Source: XYD12-FULL-36-8 sp964391015
GTDB taxonomy: Bacteria; Bacteroidota; Ignavibacteria; Ignavibacteriales; Ignavibacteriaceae
Direction: 5' to 3'
Assembly: GCA_964391015.1 (NCBI GenBank)
Contig: CAYMKU010000016.1
Location: forward strand, 16,297-80,296
DNA length: 64,000 bases
Part shown: piece after piece, positions 47,789-56,969 of the stretch
Layout of the letters: every line of letters begins with the position of its first letter
Numbering within the stretch: position 1 is the stretch's first letter
Position numbers and translations under genes: made by a program
Notes under the pieces: generated by a model
Databases searched by the model: none
What the model saw: the letters and a program-made list of their open reading frames with translations, nothing else
Told to the model about the DNA's origin: nothing

Positions 47789-49174
47789 TTAGTGAGAAGA
47801 TTTTATTGTTTCAACAAACTCTTCCATCTTCATCCCTCGAGAACCTTTAACTAACACAATTGAATTCGAAAAAGATTTTTTTCTTAGAAAGTCTTTTAAA
47901 GATTCTCTATAACTAAAGTGATGAACTTCAACACTTTTAGATTTTAATTTCTGATTCAGATATTTCGTGAATTTGCCAATCGTGTAAACCGAATTAATCT
48001 TGTTTTTAATAATGACGCTCGATAATTCCTCATGCATAATTTTACTATCCTTACCCAACTCAAACATATCTCCTAATATGGCAACACGATTTTTATATTT
48101 GTTGACTTTAGCCAATAACTGTAAAGACATTTTCATCGAATCCGGATTTGCATTATATGTATCATTAATAAGAATAAAATTCTTCATTTTTTGAACATTC
48201 AGCCTTTTATCAACTGCATGAATTTTTCTCAATCTCTTTTTAATCTCTTCACTTCTAAGTCCAATCCTGAATGCAATTGCTAATGCTGCCAAAAAGTTTT
48301 GGGCATTTTGCTCTCCATAAAGTGGAATCTCAAATGTTGAACTTTTTCTTTTATAGATTGTCTTTAGAAATGGTTTACCATCGTTGGTATAGTCTATTAT
48401 CTCACCTTTAACATCCGATTTTTCTTTCAAACCAAATGTTACTTTTCTTTCATAATTCTTATTTGCATTGGCTAACAGTAAATCATCATTGTTTATGAAG
48501 AGCATACCATTGTTTAATGCGGTACGTTCAAACAAAGCAACTTTTTCCTTGAACACACCTTTTCTATCCTTCAAAAATTCAAGATGAGAGGAGCCAATGT
48601 TTGTTATCATTGCATAATTAGGATTTGCAATTTCAGCCGTGTATTTAATTTCTCCAAAGTGATTAGTACCAAGCTCAAGCACAAGATATTCATGTTTATT
48701 AGACGTATTGAAAAGAGTAAGCGGAACTCCAATATGATTATTATTATTTCCTAACGTTTTATTCACCTTATACTTGCCGCTAAGCAGCGTAAAAATTATT
48801 TCCTTAGTTGTCGTCTTACCAGCACTGCCTGTAATACCAATTATTTTTGTTTTTAATTTCTTTCCCCACATTGCAGCAAGTTCACCAAGAGCTAATGTTG
48901 TATCTTTTACAGAAATAATTGGGACATTAATCTTATCACAAAGATTTAGTTTATCACCATTCACAAGAACTATAGAAGCACCTTTTTTTACAGCCTCTTG
49001 CAGAAAAGCATGCCCGTCAAATTTTTCACCTTTGATAGCTATAAATAAAGAACCTGCAGGAACATTTCTCGAATCAATTGTGATTTTTGAAACAGGTTTT
49101 ATTTTTTCAGCATTGTAAAGCACAGCATCTTTAAGCTGAAAGAAATCTTCAATAGTTAAGCATAACCTTTTCAT
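47789..49174 (-). CDS. murF: UDP-MurNAc-tripeptide D-alanyl-D-alanine ligase
   Basis: A 461-residue Mur ligase adding D-Ala-D-Ala. N-terminal SRNVPAGSLFIAIKG, ATP loop GITGSAGKTTTKE near 113, GNNNNHIGVPLTL near 140, LINDTYNANPDSM near 333. It overlaps murE by 4 bases. Confidence 0.97.
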   Translation of the reverse strand: MKRLCLTIEDFFQLKDAVLYNAEKIKPVSKITIDSRNVPAGSLFIAIKGEKFDGHAFLQEAVKKGASIVLVNGDKLNLCDKINVPIISVKDTTLALGELAAMWGKKLKTKIIGITGSAGKTTTKEIIFTLLSGKYKVNKTLGNNNNHIGVPLTLFNTSNKHEYLVLELGTNHFGEIKYTAEIANPNYAMITNIGSSHLEFLKDRKGVFKEKVALFERTALNNGMLFINNDDLLLANANKNYERKVTFGLKEKSDVKGEIIDYTNDGKPFLKTIYKRKSSTFEIPLYGEQNAQNFLAALAIAFRIGLRSEEIKKRLRKIHAVDKRLNVQKMKNFILINDTYNANPDSMKMSLQLLAKVNKYKNRVAILGDMFELGKDSKIMHEELSSVIIKNKINSVYTIGKFTKYLNQKLKSKSVEVHHFSYRESLKDFLRKKSFSNSIVLVKGSRGMKMEEFVETIKSSH

Positions 49175-50640
49175 TCATTTAAATATTTTTCAGCGACTTC
49201 CTTATCGGAAAAATGATTTCTAATTCCTTTTATTTCCTGATAAGTTTCATGTCCTTTGCCGGCAATTAAGATGACAGCATCATCTTCTGATGATTCAATT
49301 ATTTTTTTAATTGCTTCTTCTCTATTCTCAATTATTGAGAAATTATTTTTTGAAATACCTGATTTTATTTCATTAATTATCGCCATTGGTTCTTCAAAGC
49401 GAGGATTATCAGAAGTGATAATTATTTTGTCAGCAATTTCACTTGCAATCTTTCCCATCAAAGGTCTTTTTGTTTTATCTCGATTTCCGCCGCAGCCAAA
49501 TACAGCATAAACTGGTTTGCTGTTCTTTACAATTTTTCTGATAGCAAGCAATGCTTTCTCCAAGCTATCCGGTGTATGAGAATAATCAACGATGATTTTT
49601 TTATTTTTTTTCCCATGCACTTCAAATCTTCCGGGAACAGACTTAGTGCTTTTTATTCCCTCAAGAATTGTATCTGGATTAATACCTAAAAGTGTTGCTG
49701 TTGAAAATGCAGCACTAGCATTATATGCGTTGAAATCGCCAATCAAACTTGTTGAAACTTTATATTCACGTTTTTTGTGTCTAACTGCAAAGTAGGTCCC
49801 CTTCAAATCGTATTGAATGTTCATTACTTTGAAGTCTGATGATTCAGAACTGCCATATGAAAATGTATGCGCTTTAGTATCCGCAATAATCCTACTGCTG
49901 TTTGGATCATCAGAATTAAAGATGGCTGATGCTGAACTGTCAAGATCATCAAATAAAATTTTCTTAGCATTCAGATAAGAATCTACATTTTGATGAAAAT
50001 CTAGATGATCCTGTGTAAGATTTGTAAAAACCGCGGATGAAAAGAAAAGTTTATGCACTCGCCTGAGTGCAAGTGAATGAGAGGAAACTTCCATCACCGC
50101 ATACTTACAGCCATGGTCATGCATTTCATTAAAAAGAAAATTGAGGTCGTTAGATTCTGGAGTTGTTAGGGATGAAGCAATCTCTTTATCACCAATAAAA
50201 TTGGATATTGTTCCTATCAATCCAGTTTTATATCCAGCAGTTTCAAAAATGGATTTAATAAAATATGTTGTCGTAGTTTTTCCGTTTGTTCCAGTCACAC
50301 CAACAAGTTTAATTTTTTTTGATGGCTCACTAAAAAAAACATTTGATAACTCAGCTAATGCCTTTCTACTATCTCTGACTAAAATCTTTGCAGCACCTTG
50401 CCTCGTAATTACCTCATCAGAAAATTCTTGATTATCTTCAAGAACAATTGCCACAGCACCTCTGCTTATAGCATCTGGAATAAATTTATGTCCATCGGTA
50501 TTGAAACCTTTTATCGCAACAAAGATTGAATTCTTGGAAACCCTTCGTGAATCATAATAAATACCTGTAATTCTCCCGCGGGAAATTTCTCCTGCTACAT
50601 GGATTACTTTTACATTATTCAGCAAACTCGCTAAGTTCAT
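49171..50640 (-). CDS. murE: UDP-MurNAc-tripeptide synthetase, meso-diaminopimelate type
   Basis: A 489-residue Mur ligase adding the third stem residue. ATP loop GVTGTNGKTTTTYF near 113, EVSSHSLALRRV near 185. The substrate-specificity motif is DNPR (in SDNPRFEEP, near 408), which marks meso-diaminopimelate ligases rather than lysine ligases; the wall is therefore predicted to be the usual Gram-negative A1gamma type. Its start overlaps the ftsI stop by one base. Confidence 0.96.
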   Translation of the reverse strand: MNLASLLNNVKVIHVAGEISRGRITGIYYDSRRVSKNSIFVAIKGFNTDGHKFIPDAISRGAVAIVLEDNQEFSDEVITRQGAAKILVRDSRKALAELSNVFFSEPSKKIKLVGVTGTNGKTTTTYFIKSIFETAGYKTGLIGTISNFIGDKEIASSLTTPESNDLNFLFNEMHDHGCKYAVMEVSSHSLALRRVHKLFFSSAVFTNLTQDHLDFHQNVDSYLNAKKILFDDLDSSASAIFNSDDPNSSRIIADTKAHTFSYGSSESSDFKVMNIQYDLKGTYFAVRHKKREYKVSTSLIGDFNAYNASAAFSTATLLGINPDTILEGIKSTKSVPGRFEVHGKKNKKIIVDYSHTPDSLEKALLAIRKIVKNSKPVYAVFGCGGNRDKTKRPLMGKIASEIADKIIITSDNPRFEEPMAIINEIKSGISKNNFSIIENREEAIKKIIESSEDDAVILIAGKGHETYQEIKGIRNHFSDKEVAEKYLNE

Positions 50641-52646
50641 TAATAATTTATATACGCACTATTTTTAAATTCATTGCAGATTATTTTACAAACACTCCCC
50701 TTCTTTATCTCTATTCCAGGCAAAATACTTTGATCAACTATTCTACCTGAGCCAGATACCTTATATCCTATTCCTAGCTTAGTTAAAATTACCAGAGCTT
50801 CACGAAGCGAATAGTTTTTCAAATCTGGCATACGATTGTTCAATTCATATTTCTGGTTAGCGTTATAATTCCTCATCTTACCTACTGTATTCGTCTCTTT
50901 TACATCTACTTCCTCAACACTCCTTGTCTTAATGAATTGTACGTCTTTGCTTTCTTCTTTAGTTTTCTGAGAATCGTTTTGATATGTTTCTTGTAGAGAA
51001 ACAAGCATTCTTTTAGTAACTTCCTTGAAAATTGGTGCTGCAACTAACCCACCATACCCACCAACTTTGGGCGAGTTTAAAAGAATCAAGCAAACAACTT
51101 GAGGATTGTCAACTGGGAAAAAACCTATGAAAGATGAGTTATACTTAGCTGTAGAATACTTACCGTTCTCTAGTATCTTTGAAGTTCCTGTCTTACCACC
51201 TACAGTTGTAATATCCAAATCAGCATTTTGTCCAGTTCCATTTTTAACTACAGATGCCAATAAAGTTCTCATTCTATCAGATGTCTTTTGGGTAATGACT
51301 CTTCTGACTTCTCTTGGCTGGAAATCAAGACTGGTTTCACCTGACGAAGATAATAATCTCTTGATAACTCGTGGTTGATAAAGAACCCCACCATTAATTA
51401 AAGCACTATATGCAACCGCTAATTGTGCTGGTGTAACAGATATTTCATAGCCAAATGAAAGATATGCTTTACTGACTAAAGACCATTCGGAGGGTTTCTT
51501 CAAATTTCCTTTTACTTCTCCTGGGAGCTCAATACCGGTATTAGTTCCAAATCCAAACCCTCGCAAATATTTATAAAGTGTTTCATCGTCTACTCTTTGA
51601 ATTAATTTCGCCATGCCGATATTGCTTGATTGCTCTAAAACTTCTGCCACAGAAAGAATTTTGTGTGGATGACTGTCGCGAATTTTTCTATCCTGAAATT
51701 TGTACACTCCATTCTCAACATTAATAAGTTCTTTTTCACCACAGAGATTTTGATCCAATAACGATGCAAGTGTAATTGCTTTCATTGTAGAACCCGGCTC
51801 ATAGGTATCAGTTATACATCGGTTTTTTCTTTGGAAATCATCAAAGTCAGAATATGAATTAGGATCATAGTCGCTCACATTTGCGAGAGCTAAAATTTCC
51901 CCATTGTTTGGATCCATTATAATTCCAGATGCAGAGCCAGCACCATACTTCTTCACACCAACTTTTAGTTCTTCTTCAAGAATTGCTTGCAACTTTTTGT
52001 CTATAGTAAGTTGAATATTCACTCCAGGAATTGAAGGTTTTGTATCCTCTTCCCTAACAGTAATCATCCTGCCACCTGCACTTCTTTCAATAAGTCTAAT
52101 TCCATCCTCGCCTTTTAATTCATTATTGAAAGAACTTTCAACACCATCAATTCCATTCAATTGATCATCAACATATCCAATGATATGAGATGCCAAACTA
52201 TTATAATGATAGATTCTTGTCGGATCCTCTTTATAATAAAGTGCCGGTAGTTTAAGGTTTTTTACTTGCAGACCTTTTTCGCTCGATACTTTTTTCTCAA
52301 GACAAATTGTGCTGGATTTTTCCTTCATTAATCTGAAATAATAAGAAGGTCTATTTTTAAATAAAGATGAAAGTTTTTTCGCTACACTTGTTCGGTCTTT
52401 AGATTCAATAAATTTATTATCCAGAAAAAAAGATATATCATTTCGATTATACACTAATAAAATGTTATTTCTGTCAAAGATTAATCCTCTTTCTGCCTTA
52501 ACATATTCAGTTTTGTTTTGTTGGCGTTTTGCGTAAAAAATTGCCTCTTCATTTTTAAGGATTTGTAAATCAAATAATTTTACTATGAGCAGGATGAAAA
52601 ACATGGACACAGCCACTATTACAATCAAAGCTCTTGAATTACTCAT
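50640..52646 (-). CDS. ftsI: Division transpeptidase FtsI/PBP2-like with PASTA domain
   Basis: A class B penicillin-binding protein of about 668 residues: N-terminal membrane helix (about 8-27), dimerisation domain, and transpeptidase domain with SxxK (EPGSTMKA, near 286), SxN (EQSSNIGMAKL) and KTGTSK near 484. A single PASTA domain occupies the C-terminal 70 residues (MPDLKNYSLREALVILTKLG). The ATG at 52646 is preferred because AGGGG lies just upstream; an in-frame ATG at 52679 would add 11 residues inside ftsL. It overlaps the ftsL end by 8 bases. Confidence 0.95.
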   Translation of the reverse strand: MSNSRALIVIVAVSMFFILLIVKLFDLQILKNEEAIFYAKRQQNKTEYVKAERGLIFDRNNILLVYNRNDISFFLDNKFIESKDRTSVAKKLSSLFKNRPSYYFRLMKEKSSTICLEKKVSSEKGLQVKNLKLPALYYKEDPTRIYHYNSLASHIIGYVDDQLNGIDGVESSFNNELKGEDGIRLIERSAGGRMITVREEDTKPSIPGVNIQLTIDKKLQAILEEELKVGVKKYGAGSASGIIMDPNNGEILALANVSDYDPNSYSDFDDFQRKNRCITDTYEPGSTMKAITLASLLDQNLCGEKELINVENGVYKFQDRKIRDSHPHKILSVAEVLEQSSNIGMAKLIQRVDDETLYKYLRGFGFGTNTGIELPGEVKGNLKKPSEWSLVSKAYLSFGYEISVTPAQLAVAYSALINGGVLYQPRVIKRLLSSSGETSLDFQPREVRRVITQKTSDRMRTLLASVVKNGTGQNADLDITTVGGKTGTSKILENGKYSTAKYNSSFIGFFPVDNPQVVCLILLNSPKVGGYGGLVAAPIFKEVTKRMLVSLQETYQNDSQKTKEESKDVQFIKTRSVEEVDVKETNTVGKMRNYNANQKYELNNRMPDLKNYSLREALVILTKLGIGYKVSGSGRIVDQSILPGIEIKKGSVCKIICNEFKNSAYINY

Positions 52647-52971
52647 ACTGCCCCTGCAACGAAGTTTGCATCTCAGCAACTTTTTCTGAACTAATTGTAA
52701 TTACAGAAATCGGTGGGTCGGCAATTATCATTCCCATTTCATAAACAGCAATTGTCACTATTCTTTCTTCCGAACTTAAGTTTTGATATTGAGCATACAA
52801 GATGTTCTTCTTACTTTTCTGCTTCTTTAATTCTTCGCCTACAATAATTTTCTGTTTAATTAAGTCCTCACATTTTTTTTTTAGCCCGACATATGTAACT
52901 ATTATTGCTCCTGCCATAAATAACAAAATAAATAATCCACATAGTCTTTTTAGCTTTGACCCTTTTTTCAT
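52639..52971 (-). CDS. ftsL: FtsL-like septum protein
   Basis: A 110-residue bitopic protein: basic N terminus (MKKGSKLKR), one transmembrane helix (about 10-29) and a coiled-coil-like region (about 30-70, KKCEDLIKQKIIVGEELKKQ). Sequence conservation is low, so the name rests on size, topology and position between rsmH and ftsI, where ftsL is almost always found. It overlaps rsmH by 4 bases. Confidence 0.85.
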   Translation of the reverse strand: MKKGSKLKRLCGLFILLFMAGAIIVTYVGLKKKCEDLIKQKIIVGEELKKQKSKKNILYAQYQNLSSEERIVTIAVYEMGMIIADPPISVITISSEKVAEMQTSLQGQYE

Positions 52972-53891
52972 ATTCGTTCCGCTGCTCTCAACTTTGCACT
53001 TCTTGCACGAGGATTATTCAACACTTCTTTTTTGGAAGGCACCACTGGTTTCTTAGTCAATATTTTTAATCGGGATTCCTTTTCGCATTTGCAGATTGGG
53101 TAATCTTTTGGACAAATACAATCCAGTGCCTCGAATTTGAATGATTCTTTTATTATCCGATCCTCAAGTGAATGATATGAAAGTATAACAAGTCTTCCAC
53201 CTTCTTTTAAGAGATCGACCGCTTTACGAATAAAATCTCTTAGGATGTTAAGCTCATCATTCACATAAATTCTTAATGCTTGAAAAACTCGCGATAATGT
53301 TTTAATCAAATATCTTTGTGAAGTTATTTCAGAAATAATGTTTAACAAGTCTGATGTAGTTTCTATCTTTTTGTAGGTTCTTGCTTCGCAAATCCTTGAT
53401 GCAAGCTTTCTAGAATTTTTTTCCTCTCCATAGTTGAAGATGATATTAGCAATATCTTCTTCACTGAAAGAATTAATAATATCTGAAGCATTAACTGCCA
53501 GATTTTTGTCCATCCGTAAATCCAGTTTAGTATTTTGCCGATAAGTGAATCCAGCAGATTGAGAATCCAGCTGAAAGGAAGATACACCCAAATCAGCAAA
53601 CACACCATCAAAAGCAATTATTGATTCAATCTTTGCAATGACATCTATTTTCTGAAAATTGAAGTTGTATATTTTCACGCGTGAATCATTTGAGAATTTT
53701 TTTTTCGAGTGCTCAAAAGCTACTTTATCTACATCAGTAGAAATTAATTGAGCATCTTTATTTAATAATTTGAGAATGCTATGTGAATGACCTCCGAACC
53801 CGACAGTACCATCGAAATAGCTTCCGGATTTATTTCCAATTAAATACTCTATACTCTCATCTAATAAAACCGGAATATGATTATTGCTCAT
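52968..53891 (-). CDS. rsmH: 16S rRNA (cytosine-1402 N4) methyltransferase
   Basis: A 307-residue SAM-dependent methyltransferase of the RsmH/MraW family, modifying C1402 in the ribosomal decoding centre. N-terminal HIPVLLDESIEYL, SAM loop DGTVGFGGHS, GVFADLGVSSFQLD near 95, and LSYHSLEDRIIK near 237 are diagnostic. The start codon overlaps the mraZ stop by 4 bases. Confidence 0.97.
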   Translation of the reverse strand: MSNNHIPVLLDESIEYLIGNKSGSYFDGTVGFGGHSHSILKLLNKDAQLISTDVDKVAFEHSKKKFSNDSRVKIYNFNFQKIDVIAKIESIIAFDGVFADLGVSSFQLDSQSAGFTYRQNTKLDLRMDKNLAVNASDIINSFSEEDIANIIFNYGEEKNSRKLASRICEARTYKKIETTSDLLNIISEITSQRYLIKTLSRVFQALRIYVNDELNILRDFIRKAVDLLKEGGRLVILSYHSLEDRIIKESFKFEALDCICPKDYPICKCEKESRLKILTKKPVVPSKKEVLNNPRARSAKLRAAERI

Positions 53892-54328
53892 TTCCCCATC
53901 ATAACCTTTGCAGCAAGCTGTTCATAATTTTCAGGTGAGTTCGATATATAGCTCTCATAATTTTTTGGATTCCATAATTCAATTTTATTAACTGAACCAA
54001 GAATGAAAACTTCCTTTTCAATTCCAGCTAATTGAATATGAGTTTGTGGTAGAATAATTCTTGCTTGATTGTCCATCTCAACATCAGTTGCATTTTGACT
54101 GAACATTCTTGTAAATTTTCTCTCATTGGGATCAAACTGATTTAACTGCTTTAATCGTTCAGCCATGATTTGCCATTCATCAAACGGATAAAGAAAAAGA
54201 CACTTATCCATACCTTGAGTAATTACAAATGAATCTTTAGATTCGGGCTGTAAGTTTTTTCTAAGTTTTGCTGGAATACTCAAACGATTTTTTGAATCTA
54301 ATGAGTATAAAAATGAACCGCTAAACAT
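53888..54328 (-). CDS. mraZ: Transcriptional regulator MraZ
   Basis: A 146-residue protein with two AbrB/SpoVT-like swapped-hairpin domains (LDSKNRLSIPAKLR at the first, VEMDNQARIILPQTHI at the second). In Escherichia coli and Mycoplasma, MraZ binds repeats ahead of its own gene and controls the division cluster. First gene of the cluster here, with AAGGA 8 bases before the ATG and matching repeats upstream. Confidence 0.96.
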   Translation of the reverse strand: MFSGSFLYSLDSKNRLSIPAKLRKNLQPESKDSFVITQGMDKCLFLYPFDEWQIMAERLKQLNQFDPNERKFTRMFSQNATDVEMDNQARIILPQTHIQLAGIEKEVFILGSVNKIELWNPKNYESYISNSPENYEQLAAKVMMGK

Positions 54329-54355
54329 ATTCTAAATCCTTAATTTGGAATTTCT

Positions 54356-54380
54356 CACCACTTTTCCCCACCGTGTCCCA
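54356..54380 (-). promoter_or_regulatory. MraZ operator: three TGGGN-type repeats
   Basis: On the minus strand the sequence reads TGGGA, 5 bases, TGGGG, 5 bases, TGGTG. Two copies fit the TGGGN repeat bound by Escherichia coli MraZ, and the third differs by one base. The 10-bp period puts all three on one DNA face. They lie between the putative promoter and the mraZ start, 28 to 52 bases before the ATG. Confidence 0.8.
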
Positions 54381-54409
54381 AAATAATGGAATTTTTAGCG
54401 TAAAGTCAA
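54381..54409 (-). promoter_or_regulatory. Putative mraZ promoter
   Basis: TTGACT at 54409-54404, a 17-base spacer and TTATTT at 54386-54381, ending exactly where the MraZ repeats start. The downstream element also reads as TTATTTTG, one base off the Bacteroidota -7 consensus TAnnTTTG. Long A/T runs lie further upstream. The region from here to the tRNA-Thr holds no other feature seen. Confidence 0.5.
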
Positions 54410-54624
54410 GCTTTTTTTTATTTTTTTTACCACTTTTATCGAGAATTACTGAATTGCCAGACTACCTAGAAAAATTCATTCGACTAATATTTTTGAGTCA
54501 AGATTTTTCACAAATATCAAAAATTATATGAGTAATAAGCTGGGAAATAGGTAATGATAAATTTGATGCTTTGTTCAGATGAGAAACTGAAACAAGTGTT
54601 AGAGAAGTGTGGAATTAAATTTCG

Positions 54625-54697
54625 AGCCAACTGCCGGAATCGAACCGGCGACCTGCTCATTACGAATGAGCTGCTCTACCAGCTGAGCTAAGTTGGC
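54625..54697 (-). tRNA. tRNA-Thr (anticodon CGT)
   Basis: Cloverleaf by eye: acceptor GCCAACT/AGTTGGC with discriminator T, D arm GCTCAGCTGGTAGAGC, anticodon stem GCTCA/TGAGC with loop TTCGTAA (anticodon CGT, decoding ACG), T arm GCCGGTTCGATTCCGGC. CCA is not encoded. Confidence 0.95.
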
Positions 54698-54726
54698 AAA
54701 GATAGCTTACGAAATTGTGAGAGCTT

Positions 54727-54785
54727 GATTGAATGAATGGCTGCATGAAAACAAAATCGCAAGACAATCATTCATCCATTCAATC
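54727..54785. repeat. Imperfect inverted repeat rich in ATTCA units
   Basis: GATTGAATG at 54727-54735 is the exact reverse complement of CATTCAATC at 54777-54785. The second side also contains several overlapping CATTCA units. It lies downstream of the small basic protein gene and upstream of tRNA-Thr; it has no clear T-run. Confidence 0.4.
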
Positions 54786-54820
54786 ATTCAACCATGCATT
54801 CGTGCAAACTTCGTGCTAGA

Positions 54821-54916
54821 TCATCTCAATTTCTTTTTATGACGATTCTTTCTTAATCTTTTTTTCCTTTTATGAGTAGACATTTTATGTCTTTTTCTCT
54901 TTTTGCCGCAGGGCAT
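54821..54916 (-). CDS. AURKAIP1/COX24-domain small basic protein
   Basis: A 31-residue protein made almost entirely of Lys, Arg and His (starts MPCGKKRKRHKMSTHKRKKR). This matches the tiny AURKAIP1/COX24-domain proteins annotated across Bacteroidota, considered ribosome-associated small-subunit proteins. GGAGG precedes the ATG, which overlaps the stop of the upstream gene by one base (TAATG). Too short for routine gene finding. Confidence 0.85.
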   Translation of the reverse strand: MPCGKKRKRHKMSTHKRKKRLRKNRHKKKLR

Positions 54917-55818
54917 TAGTTACCTCCAGTATTTAAATGTGATTCTAATAATGATTTTGCTTTCTTTCCTATTTCTGAATTAGGATCTAAATCCACAGTT
55001 TTGTTAAACCATTCTTTTGCTTTTTCTGTGTTTTGTTTTGCTAAATAAATTACACCTAAATTCAAAAAGCCTGTCTGATGGTTTGGTGAATATTTTAATG
55101 CTGTAAGTATTTCAGATTCTGCCTTATCATATTGTCGAAGATTGTAATAACAAACAGCCATATCTATCCTTGCATCAGCATTTTTTGGATCGCTCTTCAA
55201 GTATTTCTCATAATCATTTTTTGCTTCCTCATAAAAACCGGAATCGAAACGAAGATTTGCAAGCTCAAGCATTGAGGAAAAATTTTCTGGATTTTTTTCA
55301 ATAACATTTTTTAATTCATTAATCTTTGATATTGAATTAAGATCAACACCAGGGCTTTGATTTTGTGTATTCGCAACACTTTCTTTTGGTTCGTTACTCG
55401 ATAAATCAATCACACCCGAGGCAATTAAAATCAAAAGAACTAAAAACAAACTAATGCCGATAAAAACAAAAACCTTTTTGTTTTCAAGTTTTTTTACTTC
55501 CATTACAGACGACTCGGGTTTATTCTTAGGCTGAGTTTTTGTTTGTTTCTTTATTTTGCTTTTTTCAACCTGATACGAAGCAATTTTGGGCTCAACATTG
55601 GAAATAGCTTTAGTTGATCTATTGCCACCTAATTTAGCTCCACATGAATTACAGACTTTGCTTTCGATGGAATTTTCCTCTCCACAATTTGTGCAGAGCA
55701 AAATCTCAACCTTCTTTGCCGTCTGTAAATTGGATAAACTTATCCCCTTACCACAGTTTGGACAGAACTTAAAGTCTTCGCTAACCTTGGCACCGCACTC
55801 AGTACAGAAACTAACCAT
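54916..55818 (-). CDS. Zinc-ribbon and TPR-repeat membrane protein
   Basis: A 300-residue protein. Two double-Cys zinc ribbons occupy the N terminus (FCTECGAKV with Cys5/Cys8, FCPNCG with Cys19/Cys22, then LLCTNCG and VCNSCG). A basic linker follows, then one transmembrane helix (about 118-138, VFVFIGISLFLVLLILIASG) and at least three TPR units (about 165-290: ASMLELANLRFDSGFYEEA-type repeats). The zinc ribbons would be cytoplasmic and the TPRs periplasmic. Probably a scaffold; function unknown. It overlaps the HU gene by 8 bases. Confidence 0.85.
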   Translation of the reverse strand: MVSFCTECGAKVSEDFKFCPNCGKGISLSNLQTAKKVEILLCTNCGEENSIESKVCNSCGAKLGGNRSTKAISNVEPKIASYQVEKSKIKKQTKTQPKNKPESSVMEVKKLENKKVFVFIGISLFLVLLILIASGVIDLSSNEPKESVANTQNQSPGVDLNSISKINELKNVIEKNPENFSSMLELANLRFDSGFYEEAKNDYEKYLKSDPKNADARIDMAVCYYNLRQYDKAESEILTALKYSPNHQTGFLNLGVIYLAKQNTEKAKEWFNKTVDLDPNSEIGKKAKSLLESHLNTGGN

Positions 55819-56110
55819 TTTTATTTGCTTTCATTCCTTTATCAACAAGCTCTTTAAAGTCCTTGGAAAATTTAAAAGTTGGAACAAAATGTTCTGGTAC
55901 AAATACTTGTTCTCCAGTTTTAGGGTTTCTCGCCTGTCGCGATCTTTTCTTTTTCACTTTGTAAGTTCCGAAACCTCTTATTTCAATACCTTTTCCTTCC
56001 CTCAAAGCTTCGATAACAGTTTTAAAGAAACCTTCAATAATTGCTTCAGTTTCTAATTTAGTCAAACCCGTACCTAAAGCAACTCGATCAACTATATCTG
56101 CTTTGGTCAT
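55811..56110 (-). CDS. HU/IHF family DNA-binding protein
   Basis: A 99-residue nucleoid protein. The beta-arm region is visible as RGFGTYKVKKKRSRQARNPKTGE (read in pieces), containing the conserved G-F-G and R-x-x-R-N-P of the family. N-terminal helices TKADIVDRVALGTGLTK. First gene of the operon with the zinc-ribbon TPR protein and the small basic protein. Whether it works as an HU homodimer or in a heterodimer cannot be told. Confidence 0.95.
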   Translation of the reverse strand: MTKADIVDRVALGTGLTKLETEAIIEGFFKTVIEALREGKGIEIRGFGTYKVKKKRSRQARNPKTGEQVFVPEHFVPTFKFSKDFKELVDKGMKANKNG

Positions 56111-56527
56111 AACAATACCTCAGATTTTGAATTTGTATAACTCTTTATTTTTTAAGGAGTTAAAAATATTAAAATAGTTCTATAAAAACAATTTACTCAA
56201 TGAAAATGATTCTATTCCACCTGAATAAACTATAAAAGTATTGAGTTTAGTATCAATTTGAACTGCATTCTCAGTTTACCGTTTTTCGGTGACCAAAACA
56301 CTTGATTAGAAACGATTTAGCATTGGTATGATACTTGGATTTTGAGGTTATCACAGAAGAAAAATGAGGGTATTTTGGAACTTCTGGCTATTATCTCAAA
56401 ATTATTACAAATACTTACTTCGGTTACTTTGATTATTGTGGTAGTCAGCTTAACAATAATCAAAATAAAATCTAGAAATAAAAAAGGAATAATAAATTTC
56501 TCGCATAATATGGAGGGAAGAAAAACT
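56111..56527. other. Intergenic region upstream of HU
   Basis: AT-rich, probably carrying the HU promoter on the minus strand. On the plus strand a frame open from a TTG at 56342 encodes a hydrophobic helix (IIVVVSLTIIKIK) in frame with the small ORF at 56528, so a longer 127-residue membrane protein is possible; no ribosome-binding site supports that start. Confidence 0.3.
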
Positions 56528-56725
56528 ATGTCTAATGAAATTGCAGTCGTCAATGGTCTCAATACCAGTGAAGCACATAATTCAAACTTGAATAAAGAAG
56601 AGCGAAGGAATACTAAAAATTCAAACAGAAAGCAAAAGATGAAGATATATGCTGTTTATAATCCTGACAACAATCCATCTTTTTATTTACACAATAAGTT
56701 GAACTGGTACAAAAATTTTGAGTGA
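56528..56725 (+). CDS. 65-residue hypothetical protein, uncertain
   Basis: A small basic, Asn-rich protein (MSNEIAVVNGLNTSEAH, ending NKLNWYKNFE). GGAGGG lies about 11 bases upstream of the ATG, a little far but plausible. The frame continues open upstream through a hydrophobic segment to 56342. No recognised family. It may be real, but neither boundary nor function is secure. Confidence 0.35.
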   Translation: MSNEIAVVNGLNTSEAHNSNLNKEERRNTKNSNRKQKMKIYAVYNPDNNPSFYLHNKLNWYKNFE

Positions 56726-56901
56726 CAGTAAATTCTATCATAACTGTTAATCTATTTATGTCAAATATTTTTCATTTTATTTATCCATAATAATCGAATT
56801 ATTATTACCGCATTAATCTAATTTAACCCATCAAACTTTATCTTCAACCCTCCTTTATCTGACCATAAATAAATGAATTTTTATAAATTGTTTTTCAAAT
56901 T

Positions 56902-56919
56902 AACTTTAGCTTTAAAGTT
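56902..56919. promoter_or_regulatory. Palindrome ahead of the copper genes
   Basis: AACTTTA and TAAAGTT separated by 4 bases, about 50 bases before the copper chaperone start. It could be a regulator site or a chance feature of AT-rich DNA; no regulator gene is adjacent. Confidence 0.3.
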
Positions 56920-56969
56920 ATATTTATATTTAACAAATAAAGTTCCCTAAGTTTTAAAGAGAAGTAAAA

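Noticed and set aside
56317..56562. Minus-strand 81-codon hydrophobic ORF
   Set aside because: No ribosome-binding site and antisense to an open plus-strand frame with a hydrophobic segment; apparent hydrophobicity is an AT-rich mirror effect.
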